Shown piece by piece: positions 45,214 to 55,800 of a DNA stretch of 64,000 bases (the first letter of the stretch is position 1; every line of letters starts with the position of its first letter). The DNA comes from Furcasterigmium furcatum. Lineage: Eukaryota; Ascomycota; Sordariomycetes; Glomerellales; Plectosphaerellaceae. Under the pieces are notes generated by a model, which saw nothing but the letters and a program-made list of their open reading frames with translations, ran no database searches and was not told the origin of the DNA. The position numbers and the translations under genes are program-made. The stretch is from positions 4,685,626 through 4,749,625 of the forward strand of contig BCIA01000002.1 of assembly GCA_001599815.1 (NCBI GenBank), read 5' to 3'.

Positions 45214-46110
45214 TTACAGAGTCCAGCCGATGGCCACGGCCAGCACCAGCGCAAAGATCCAGCGCACCCCAGATCGTGCAGCATCGCCCTCTGGAGGACA
45301 CTCTCCCTGCATGGTCTGCCATGTGCCCTCTTCACAATACATCCGGCCAAGAATTTCCCCAGAGATATTTGCCGCAAGCGCTTTGCCAAACGATTTGTAG
45401 GCACACCTGTCGGCCTCCAAACTCGTATCAAGCACGGGACACTGATGGGGCCCAATGGTGGAGTAAGGTAACCAGCCGCCCGCATACTCCGCCTCGCTGT
45501 TGTCCCTGAGCGAGGTGATCCGCATAGCGATATCTGTTTTTGGGCTGGGCTCGTCGCAAGCATTAAGGGCAGCCTCAATGTCCGGAAGTTGTGCGCCGTG
45601 CTCGGTGAAAAAATCGACTATTTGATACCCGCCGTAGTCGCCAACACTGTTGTCCCATCGGTGAATCGGGTCGTTCGCCTTCCACTCCTCCCAGGTGTCC
45701 CAGCAGCGGTCAACTCTGAATTTCCAAGCAATGATAAACTGGTTAATGGTGTTGTTGGTCATGCTCGTGATACGAAGGTCGAAGAAAGTTTGGTTGAATG
45801 TGCGTTCCTCTGCGCTGTCCGATAAGTCCAGGTAGTGATTCTCCGCGCTTTTAATCCTCTTGTTAGGGTCCTCGTCAAACTTGAGAATCCTAAAGTCGAG
45901 GACCGCATTGATGGGCCCGGTCGCATCCAGGTTTTGGATGCCGAAGACGACGGGGAAATATTGAGTTGGCGCGTAGGTTTCGTTCTGGCGAGGAAATAAG
46001 AGGTTGACTTGGACGTCCGCCGGTTGCGTCAACTTGCGGGATGCACTCCCAAGGCCGGCCAAGAGAAAAGGGATCAGGACGAGCAAAAGATGCATTGTTG
46101 CTGTGGCCAT
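45214..46110 (-). CDS. Secreted, probably GPI-anchored DUF7136-like protein
   Basis: 298 residues in one exon. An N-terminal signal (MHLLLVLIPFLLAGLGSA after five residues) and a C-terminal hydrophobic tail after small residues (GDAARSGVRWIFALVLAVAIGW) suggest a GPI anchor. The start of the mature part (VNLLFPRQNETYAPTQYFPVVFGIQNLDAT) is typical of the fungal extracellular DUF7136 family, of unknown function. Cysteines (six in the mature protein) and several N-glycosylation sites (NET, NQT, NNT, NIS) support export. Likely on the cell surface or in the wall. Confidence 0.85.
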   Translation of the reverse strand: MATATMHLLLVLIPFLLAGLGSASRKLTQPADVQVNLLFPRQNETYAPTQYFPVVFGIQNLDATGPINAVLDFRILKFDEDPNKRIKSAENHYLDLSDSAEERTFNQTFFDLRITSMTNNTINQFIIAWKFRVDRCWDTWEEWKANDPIHRWDNSVGDYGGYQIVDFFTEHGAQLPDIEAALNACDEPSPKTDIAMRITSLRDNSEAEYAGGWLPYSTIGPHQCPVLDTSLEADRCAYKSFGKALAANISGEILGRMYCEEGTWQTMQGECPPEGDAARSGVRWIFALVLAVAIGWTL

Positions 46111-46651
46111 GGCGGCGCCCGGGGCCAGAAAGATGCGCCGGCGATAGCTGGGTGAGAGAGAATGAGGATGAACTGAAGTGAAGTTGGAGCATGAGTACGA
46201 CGACGCGCAGATAGTTGACAGTTGGGACTCATCCTCATCTTAACGCCATCTGCCTGCCAGTCAGGGTGACTTGACATGGGCGGCCTGGGCCTGGGAGATG
46301 TGGTGAGCCGGCCCGAAAAGGAAGGTCCCGTGATGATCCTTGCATCCTTGGCCGCCATTTTTGTCAAGCCGATGCCCTGTTCGACCTCGAGTCCCTGCAG
46401 GGTCGAAAGTCTCGGCGCAGTTCACCGTCCGGACTGGCTTGTTCCAGGGGTCTCAAACCGTGTATATACATATAACCTGGTCAGTGCCCACGGAGATTCA
46501 GCACCAAAGTGAACTGCGAGGCCATTTCCGTGCCAAGCCAGACTCTCACGCAGGATGACTGACTTCTCCCGTCTCTGTTGAATTCCACTACCTCTTTATT
46601 CTAGCCGTGTCCACCCTGGCATATTAATTCTACTTCCCGCTTCCCAGAATC
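46111..46651. other. Divergent promoter region
   Basis: Shared upstream region of two divergent secreted-protein genes. TGTATATACATATAACC (46461-46477) is TATA-like, about 185 bp above the ATG at 46652. No other element. Confidence 0.5.
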
Positions 46652-48663
46652 ATGGGCGCGTCACGTCGGCGTCGGCCTCTCACATTTCTGGCCATCGCTG
46701 CGGCCTTGCTCGGGGGCGTGAACACTTCGCCGGACCGGAGTGACTCCTGCCCTGCGCCCTGTATCCAAGACACCGTCCTCGACGAATATCCTGGCTGCCA
46801 GGACATCCTCAGAACAGGAGACTGGGTCTTGAAAGACTGTACGCACGAGGCAGTTGCCAGCAACTATTATGTACGGCCCATTGATCAGTGGAGGGTGCTG
46901 GAATGTGACAATGCCTGGACGGACGTCGTTCGAATCTGGCGTACATGTCGCAGACCCTTGCCGACCATGCTGCGTTTCTCCGGGCAAGTTGCAAACATTC
47001 TCAAAGTCGAGAATGGTGGGGCCACGGTAAGTTTTCACGGCATTAGCCTCCATCCTAACAACGCAAAAGCATCGATTTTTCTGATGGGTTTTCATACTAT
47101 AGGATTGCCACGACATGACAGGAAGGATAGAATGCAGATCGACCCTATGCATGAATAACGAAGAAGATACGGAGCCAGTGGACCGAACAGGGCCATGCGG
47201 ATACCTGATATGGAATTCGTTTGTGCAAATCCACAGGGTAAGTACTTACATCCGGGCTCTTCGATGGATGGACTGGATTTCCTCCAAAATCACCCCAGCA
47301 GCGGCTTTGGCTTCCACATCTAACTCGAGTTGGAACTAGATGATCCACGATTATCATGACGCAATGGTCGACGCGGGAACATGGCTCTCAAGAGAGAAGA
47401 CAACTTTCGTCAAAACATTCGCCCCCAAGGCCGAAGACGACAGCAGTGTTGCTGAATCCATCTTCAGTGTTATTCAGATACCCCTGGGCATTGGCTTCTC
47501 GCGATTTACCGGTGGCTGTAAGTGTCATGGCTTTTCTTTTACTGAAAGTAAGTCACTAACAGATTGAAAGTGTTTTTGGGCGCCCCTTACTTTGGGAACA
47601 AAGACATCTCGGCAGCCACGAAAAAAGCGGACTTAGATAGCAGCTTATCTGGCCTCATTGGCGTTGCATTCGACGTTCTCGCAAAAGCACTCGAGTAAAG
47701 CTCCTCCAAGTACCATCCACAGGCAGAGCCAGCAGCTGACGAACACTTCTCATTGCCATAGGGGTCAACGCCGAGCAGAGAGGACCTTCGGGTTCCTCCA
47801 CAGCACAGCTATCGACTTGTGGCAAACGCAGACCAGACAGGTCCTCCAAGAACTCTTCAGTGGGGAGGACGAAACGATCAAAATTCTTGGCGCAATGATC
47901 AAAGATGGGAAGCTGGTCGAAGGATGGCAAGATGTCGCTACTAACGAATATTATTCCTCCTGGGATGACCAGAGACAAGCTACCATGAGAGCATTTTATG
48001 GCATCGCCATACCAATCGCTTGGCAGGCCAGTAGGCCCGCTCCTGTTATCCTCGACTTCGGGGAGGGCTGCACTATCGACGCGCGGAAATACTTCGCCCC
48101 CACAAATCCTAGCAGGTACAACATCGGCTGGAGATGCATCGACGGACATTCATACATCCTCGCAGGCGCCAAAGACAAGGGAGTCATATGTACTGTCGGC
48201 AACCAAGGCCAGCCCTGCGCTCGTGGACCGCAAGGCATCTTCAAGGTTCTGGACGGCGTGGATGAAATTAAGGATCCCAGCGAAGCACGGGGTTATCTCC
48301 AATGGGGTCAGATCACGATTGACGATATCGTTGAAGGGTGAGATTGATTCATTTGGCCCTATCTTCCTCATCAGCAGGCCCTTCTTGGATTCTCACTAAC
48401 AATGCCGGTGCCGAAGGTCACTGAACACGTACAAGAGAAACGGCAAAAAGAACACCGCCGATCCCGCGAAGGCAGGGGCCGTGGACCTGAAGGATCCTTC
48501 TATCCTGGGCGACTACGAAGATGCCCTGCTTAACGTCCGGAAAGCTGGGTTCATCCGGATCCCCGTGTGCGATCCAGAGGAGGCAAGACTCAACATCGCC
48601 ATCGGGTTTTCCGCGTACACCGAGGCAAACTCGGGCTATGCCAACTGGCCCTGCAACCCATGA
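46652..48663 (+). CDS. Secreted protein of the type found beside killer-toxin-like GH18 chitinases
   Basis: Six exons: 46652..47026, 47103..47237, 47340..47517, 47571..47694, 47762..48337 and 48417..48663 (544 residues; introns 53-102 bp). Signal peptide: RPLTFLAIAAALLGGVNTS. No enzyme motif is seen. The middle part (CMNNEEDTEPVDRTGPCGYLI-like Cys block, then IWNSFVQIHR, YHDAMVDAG, FVKTFAPKAEDDSS and a hydrophobic, Gly-rich segment) resembles large fungal secreted proteins that I recall next to LysM/GH18 chitinases related to yeast killer-toxin alpha/beta subunits. The C-terminal third has WRCIDGHSYILAGAKDKG and CTVGNQGQPC. No chitinase gene lies in this window. Function unknown; a role in antagonism is only suggested by the usual company of the family. 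Confidence 0.75.
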
Positions 48664-49233
48664 GCGGGCCGACAATACCCTAATAGGATTTGTCATGTCG
48701 CTGAAGCTGGAATTCATGAATGCCCCTGGATTCCCCATCAAGACATCGCCGCGAAATCACCTTGGTGGCACAGGCGGCGTTGGCGATAACAAGGACCTTT
48801 TGTTTGTGCAGTTGGTGAGATGGTGTAATATCTGGCTCATGTGCGATTTCGTCTCAATTATGTTAGTGCGGTATCTCTGGCGTCCCTGGTCTCCTCCGAA
48901 TCTGGCGCTGTGCCCTTCTCCTGCATGCTGCCGAGCCTCGAGTCCCTGTCAAGCTGTCAGCAACTTGACCTGGGGCCAACGCCAAGGGACAACACGCCTA
49001 ATCCAATCCAGAAGGTCGTTCGCCATCACGCGTACAATCGCCGCGATCCCAGGATCGCCAACGGCCACGCGGGGTGCGCCCAGAGCCATGGCATTGGGCC
49101 ATTGGCTTGGAACGCCGTGAAGAAGACGACAGGGTAAGGCAACAGGGGTGCACAGAAGGTTCTTAAAGGCCGGGGTTGCCCACGGGGCGACGTTGGAGCC
49201 AGCAATCCGCATCGGCAGCAGATCAGACCCAGG
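48664..49233. other. Intergenic, no gene supported
   Basis: 570 bases between two plus-strand genes. Minus-strand frames (48949-49428 and 49026-49274) include a hydrophobic stretch but overlap the promoter and first exon of the hydrolase and look like chance. Confidence 0.5.
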
Positions 49234-51265
49234 ATGATCAACCCTACCAAAATGTCGATGGCCTCGTGGCTCACTGCCGGCCTCGGCTTCCATGCTGTCG
49301 CTGCATCTGCCTCCTCGCCACCCCGGCAGCCGACAGGATCCCTCGACCGTCGCCAATTTCCTCATGGCGAGCATCCCTTTGGTTGGAACCATGATTGGGC
49401 GGAGGTGATGAGGACCCGGTCGTGACAAGATGAAATCGACGCTGACTTTTGCATCCCAGATGACGCCAAGCCGGGAGCTCGAGTGGCAAGACTGCTACGA
49501 CTTCTACAAGTGCGCCAGGCTCATCGTGCCCATGGACTACGCCGAGTGCGGCTCGAACGAGACCGTCACGCTCGCTGTCATGATGTTGCCGGCCCAAAAC
49601 ACGACCGGGGACTACCTGGGCCCTTTGTTCCACAACCCTGGCGTGAGTACAGCGCCCGACTTTTGAACGTTTTGTCACATCCTGCTAACTCGTATGCCAG
49701 GGACCAGGAGGCTCAGGTGTCGAGATGCTGCTGATGGATGGTGACCGCTTGCAGTCGTATTTTGGAGATAACTATGTGAGTTGCTGGTAACGGAAAGTGG
49801 TTTCTTTGGCCGGGGCCCTGACAGGACCCAGGACATCATCAGCTGGGACACGCGAGGGACCTGGAGATCCACGCCAACGGTCACCTGTTTCGCTACCAAC
49901 CAGCGCCGCCACATGTATCGAGCGTCCTGGCAGTCTGAGACCGACGAGTTCCTATTCGACGATCCTGCAGTGCTGGCCCAGGCGACTCAGAAGCACAGGC
50001 TGGAGCACGTTCTCTGCCGCTCCATGCATGGAGAGACGGGCATCCTACAGCACATCAGTTCTGAACACCACGCTCGCGACATGGATTCCATCCTCAGTGC
50101 CACGGGCCGCGACAAGCTGCGCTACTACGGCTTCAGCTACGGCACCTCCATCGGCATCTACTACGCCACCCTCTTCCCGCACAAGGTCGAGCGCATGCTC
50201 AACGAGGCCAACGTCGACGTGCAGGCCCAGTACGAGGGTGACTTCTTTGCCTCGTTCGGCGACGCACAGAGGACCAGGGACTACGTCTACGAGCGCTGCG
50301 CCGCCGACTCGCACTGCCCCTTCCACGAGTCCACGGCAGAGGCGGTTGGGCAGCGTATCGAGGCCCTGATCGAGAAGATGCGCTTTCATCCCGGCCTCTG
50401 GGTTATGGACACATTTCCGACGCTGTTCACCGACGCCGTCATGCGCCGCCAGCTGGACGGGCTCTTCCGCGGCGCCACCAGCAGAGGCGACGGGTTCATG
50501 GCGGAGATTGCTTCGGATGCCAATCGCAGCATCGAAGAGCACGAGGAGGCCGAGATTATGGACTGGCCGAACTCGTGGCAGGTCGCCACCGATGACAGGC
50601 CTGCGGAGATCAACAATCCCGACTACCGGACGGGCTTTGACGACGTGCTGATAATAGGAGTCAGGAACGAGGAGTACCTGACGGGCTGCGCCGATAGGGG
50701 CGAGGTCGATCTCGACCCTGAGGCACTCATGGAGCAGTACAAAAGGGCCAGGGAGCTGACCCCGGCGACGCTGTGGCCGCTGATGTGGGGGACGCAGTGC
50801 GCCGGGGCAACGAAGCCCAAGAAACGCTTCGACGGTGAGTTCGCCATGCCGGAGGCGGCAGTGGTGTTTGGCTGTGATCGATGGACGCTGACACCTTTAC
50901 ACTTAGGATCCTTCGGCGGCACGCCCGACTTCCCCATCCTCTTCGTCAACGCCTGGGATAGCACCACGCCGATGCTGTCCGCCCACCGCAACGCGGAGCT
51001 TTTCACCAACTCGTCTGTCGTCGGGGTGAATGCCTACGGCCACAGCATCGCCAAGTCGAGTCGATGTGTCTGGAAGCATGTCAACGCGTACTTCAACGAC
51101 GGGGTCCTGCCCGGGAACGTCACCTGCGACGACATGCCAGAGCTCGGCTTCGGGCCCAACTTCCAGCCGGTCCGTGAACAGCCATGGCTCGAGGAGGACG
51201 AGGAGTGGGAGGCTCAGGCGGAGACAAGACGACACGACTTTCAAAGAGAGGATATCCGCTTGTAG
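49234..51265 (+). CDS. Secreted TAP-like serine hydrolase (S33-type)
   Basis: Five exons: 49234..49404, 49460..49642, 49701..49775, 49832..50834 and 50907..51265 (introns 55, 58, 56 and 72 bp), giving 596 residues. Signal peptide: MSMASWLTAGLGFHAVAASA, with the first ATG six codons earlier. The spliced N-terminus shows the family blocks WQDCYDFYKCARLIVPMDY, NPGGPGGSGV (oxyanion hole) and YDIISWDTRGT. The triad is visible: Ser in YYGFSYGTS, Asp in NAWDSTTP and His in NAYGHS, the last two in the C-terminal TAP-like domain. Relatives include tripeptidyl and prolyl aminopeptidases. The last intron is a multiple of three without stops, so unspliced message would add 24 residues. Confidence 0.9.
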
Positions 51266-52172
51266 GGGATGAGCTTGGCAGTACGCCATGTATCCAGCGA
51301 ACTTGACCTGCTGAGAATGGTCTGGGCCGGGCCAGTTTTCCTCACTGATCCGGACACTCGCCCGTCGACTACAGACAAGCCATGGAACTTAACGGACGGA
51401 AACTAAGGGTAAACCGCGACCTCAAGGGCAAGCGATCGCTCTTCGACGAGTGCTTCCCAGTCTACTTCCAATACATCTTACCCAATCCCTGCTTGCTCTT
51501 CTCAGGGTCAACTCAGCGCAATGAACAAGCCACTATCGCAGCCTCGACCACGAAGCCCGTATGTATTGGGCAAGCTGGCCAAGCCGTTTTCTGCTTCTTC
51601 CACTGGCAGTTTCCTGTCGCGCATAACCGCCTTCCCGAGGGACACGCCGATGTCTCCCTTATCAGGCCTTGCCATCCGTGACAACAAGGAAGACTACGAG
51701 GGCCTTTGGACTCTATACGCACGACTTCCCGTAATCGCGTAGAATATCCGAGCTCGTTCATTTGCTTTTGACTTTCAGAAACAATCTGTCACTGTCCAGA
51801 ACCAACACAGTCGCATGCTGGCTAATGAACCTTTTCCTTGGAAGGCACTCTACCCTTCTTACATTACATGATTGAGTACAATCAACTCGACACACACCAG
51901 GCTGTCTTCTTTGCGAATCACCGTAGATTCAGTGACGGGTATCTTCGGGCTAGTCGCTGCCATTACTAACCTCTGGGCCACTGGGCTCAGCTGAAAAACT
52001 AAGACAGACCGAGGCACCGAGCAAGCCACAGCGGACACTAGTCTGAGACACGTGAACTGGGACGGGACGGGACGAGAAGCTTAAGAAGCCCAGCTCCCAC
52101 CTTTTGACAATCGTTTTCACCGCCACTTATCTGTTCAGTATACTCCAGCTTCTGTTTGTGAGAGTCGGCAAG
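51266..52172. other. Intergenic, no gene supported
   Basis: 907 bases between two plus-strand genes. It contains three copies of GGGAC (52059-52073), which may lie in the promoter of the next gene. Short frames show no motif. Confidence 0.55.
52059..52073. repeat. GGGAC tandem repeat, 3 copies
   Basis: Perfect 5-bp units about 100 bp above the ATG at 52173. No known function. Confidence 0.8.
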
Positions 52173-52844
52173 ATGAACATCCAATACAGCACACTCGACT
52201 CAAGCAATGCCTTGCTCGCCCTCTCGGTCGCGGGAGCCCTCGCCTATGGCCTCACAACGCGATCGCAGCCGAGCGTGCCGCGCATGTTCGCCAAAACCGC
52301 CTCGATCGGCAGTCTCGCCGTCCTGAACGCCATTCTCGGCTCTCCTCGCCTCTTGATCGCAGCTCAGGCCTTTGGCTCCATCGGTGATGCCTTTCTAGCC
52401 TGGGATGGCGAAGGGCCCTTTCTCTACGGCCTCGCGAGCTTCCTCACTGCTCATATTTTCTACATCAGCCTCTTCATGCAGCCGGGCCTCGGGAGTACAT
52501 TGCTCTTGTCGGAAACTTGGAGAATCGGCACCGCTGTTCTCGTGCTGCTGGCTTCGTTGGGTTTGACTATCAAGCTGATCCCCCGAGTGGCGAGCCGGCT
52601 TCGGGTCCCCATCCTGGTCTACTCAGTCGCCATCTACGCGATGGTTCTGGCTGCGCTGACCATCGACAACACTCGGCTGGTGTGCGGGGCAATCATGTTC
52701 ACGGCATCGGACTCGCTGCTCGCGACGGAGAAGTTTCTGCTCCCGGCCGCGTCGTCGCATCGACTATGGATGGAGTACACGGTCTGGGCGCTGTATTACT
52801 TTGGCCAGGTGCTGATCATGATGGGTCTCTTGGAGTCTATCTGA
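52173..52844 (+). CDS. YhhN/TMEM86-type lysoplasmalogenase-like membrane protein
   Basis: 223 residues, one exon, ATG at 52173; the frame is open further upstream but with no ATG. Eight or so hydrophobic segments alternate with short loops. Family blocks are visible: FGSIGDAFLAWDG, with the acidic SIGD of the YhhN family, and CGAIMFTASDSLLATEKF. Characterised animal TMEM86 proteins cleave the vinyl-ether bond of lysoplasmalogens; fungal members are uncharacterised. It sits beside the polyketide synthase gene, tail to tail, with only 16 bp between stop codons. There is no evidence that it belongs to the pathway. Confidence 0.88.
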   Translation: MNIQYSTLDSSNALLALSVAGALAYGLTTRSQPSVPRMFAKTASIGSLAVLNAILGSPRLLIAAQAFGSIGDAFLAWDGEGPFLYGLASFLTAHIFYISLFMQPGLGSTLLLSETWRIGTAVLVLLASLGLTIKLIPRVASRLRVPILVYSVAIYAMVLAALTIDNTRLVCGAIMFTASDSLLATEKFLLPAASSHRLWMEYTVWALYYFGQVLIMMGLLESI

Positions 52845-52860
52845 TCATGGATCCGGGAGT

Positions 52861-55800
52861 TCAAGACTGGTGCTTCTCGAGCAGTTTCCCTTGCACAACA
52901 GCCCCGAGTACGTGTAGCGTCGCGCAGTTCAGAATCTCAAGCGTCGCCACCTCGACGCCCATCCATCGCCGTATCCAGCTCTTGAGCTCCAAACCCACCA
53001 GAGAGTCGAGGCCGATCGAGGCCAGTGGTGCCTCCACGTTGACCTCCTCGTCTCCTTTCATGATCAGATCGAACAGGGCCTTGCCCATCTCCGTGCCCAG
53101 GTAGACGGGCGTTTCGGGAGACTGGAGAACGCTGATATTGGAGCGACTGTCGCGGATGAACTGGGTGAGCTCGTCGTTGGACGACGAACCCGAGGCGTCG
53201 GCTGCTGAGGACTTGAGCTGGTGTGCCTCGAAGTTGCGGTACGCCAGCATCCTCCGGTCCTTGCGCCACGGCATGCGACTGGATGCCACGGGTACCGTCG
53301 ATCGCATGCCCATGGCCAGCAGCGAGGGTTGCACATGGCGCTGTACTTGTCCAAGATCGTTCGTTGCGCCGTCCTCCAGGGCGGGCCCACCTCCTGGCCG
53401 CCGAAGCAACAACTCGATGCAGTCGAGGAGCTCCGTCTCTGAATTGAACCATTGCCCCATTGATCGTGCGGCTTCGGCCGCCGTAGCATTTTCTGCGACG
53501 AACCCCGCGTCCCTGATGAAGCCGACGTTCAGCACGCTGGCCGCCAACCCCATCTGCTGGCGGTAGTTCGCAAAGGCTTCCACAAAGGTGTTTCCGGCAT
53601 GGTAGTTGGCCTGGCCATACCACCCCCCCGTTGCTGCGGTGGAGCTGAAAAGGAGGAAGAAGTCGAGTGGTGTATCCGGCTGCTCCTTCAAGATGGCGTT
53701 ATGAAGGTTCCAAGTGCCCTGGACCTTGGGCTCGGATGCCGCAACCCAGTCCTTGTATTCCATCTTTGAGAAACTGGCGTCCCTTAGGACGAGGGAGGCC
53801 TGCAAGACGCCGCCAAATGGGCGTTTTGCTGTCCGTACGGCCCTGACGACGTCTTCATACACGGCCACGTCTCCCGCCACCAGGTTCGCCTCGCATCCGA
53901 TTGTGGCGAGTTCATGCGCAAACCGGGCGTGTTCGGGCGACGAGCCTGCAGACCGCGACAGGAACACGACCTCTGCGGCTCCCCTCTCCGCCAGCCAAGT
54001 CGAAACGACGCGGCCGAGGCCGCCCAGTCCTCCAACGAAGAGGTACGACTTGTCCCCGCCGAGCTGGAGGGGATCATCAATGGGCTCTGCGGGGAACTCG
54101 TCAGCCGCGGGCATCGATAGGACGAGTTTGCCGATGTGCTGGTCGAGCTGCACGTCTCTGAAGGCTTCTGACACTTGGAGCGCTGAGTATTCTGTAGATG
54201 TGGCAGCTGGTTCGATGCGCCCATCTTTCCACCGGGTCAGGACGCGCTGCAGAACGTCCCCGACCATATGAGGCCGGTAGACGGATAGCTGGGCCAAGTC
54301 GATGCCGATGTAGGACTGATTTGACCCGTTTTGCACGGCCAACCTGTCTTGTCCTGCTGCTTCTCGGTCGCTGATGTCGATGAAAGTGCCAAAGTCGGCC
54401 AGGCATCTCCAGTACAAAGTGGCCAGCTCGCCAGAGGAAGAGTTGAACACCACGTCAACACCGCGGCCGTTGGTCAGGGCCACGATGTCGGAGACGCAGA
54501 ACTCGTTCGACTGGAAGACATGATCTCTCGGGACATCGAGCTTGGTCGTCACGAAGTCGATTTGTTCATGACCGCCAACTATGCAGAATACCTGTTGTTA
54601 GGTCTTGGTTAGATGCCTGTGATGACGACGACAAAACACAGCAGTCAGTATCGTGAAAGTGACTTGCCTCTGCGCCGGCCATCCGTGCGACCTGGACGGC
54701 GGCAACTCCCACGTCTCCAGCAGCCGAAGGAATCAAGACGGTCTGAAAAGCACGGTTAGCTCATCACTTGTGATATGGGCTCGTCAGAGAGCTTGCTGAG
54801 TAGGTAGTTGCTCACCATTCCGTCTCCCAGATGCGCTCTGTCGACCAGAGCATGAAGTGCGGTGCAGTAGGGGAAAGGGATACGGGCTGCCTCCTCCAGT
54901 GTCTTTCCGTCCGGAATGCCGAAACACAAATCTTGGGGCACAATGTTGCTCGTCGCCAATGATCCAAGAGCAAAACAGCCGACGCGATCGCCAGTCTTGA
55001 ACTGGTCTACTCCAGGACCGACTTCGGAGACGATGCCGGCACAATCAGCACCGAGCCCCTCGATAGCATCCACGGAAGCAGAGTTGTTCTGCGCGATGGA
55101 GACGTCCTATCATCAAAAGTCAGTAAATGAAGAGATAGTAGCCCCCACGAACCTGTTACTCACCCTGGAATTCACACCGACAGTCTTCACAGCAACCCTG
55201 ACTTGGCCAGTCTGAAGGGGTTGATGCCTGTGAACCTTCCAGAACAGAGAACTGCTGGTTATCACCCCCGGCTTGCGCTGTGCGATCTTCCTAACGACCA
55301 GATCCGCCGGTAGATGGCTCTTGAGTTCCTGATGGACCTTAACGTACGAGTATCTGCTGATGAGGGTGCGGCCGCCGACATGTGCCCACTCGTGCTCGGG
55401 CTCGATGTCTTCATCGGCACCACGCTGCTGGAACCGTCCAAGCACGGCCGGCAAGACGCTCACCGCGGCGTCAAAGTCGTTGAGCTCGAGTGTGGCTATC
55501 TCGAGCTGCATGTCGTTGCGCCAGACGCGCGCGGCGCCCAGGATGGGAGCATAGTCCGGATTCCTGACGTGGCTGACCTGGCATGGACCCGTGAGCCACA
55601 AGATGCCGCATGACGCTTCTTTGGCCGCATCGAGGAAGCGTTGAAGAAGGATGAGCTTGTCAGCGTCGAGAGGGACGAAGAATGGCGATGCAAGATCCAG
55701 CACAGTGATGATATCCTGACCTGGACGCAACTCAGTGGACAAGTCTGCCTCGAGGGTGATGTGGTCGACCTCGTAGCCCGCGGCCGTGAGCGAGTCGACA

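Noticed and set aside
48949..49428. Minus-strand frames with a hydrophobic stretch opposite the TAP-like hydrolase start
   Set aside because: They overlap the signal peptide exon of a well-supported gene and show no family features.
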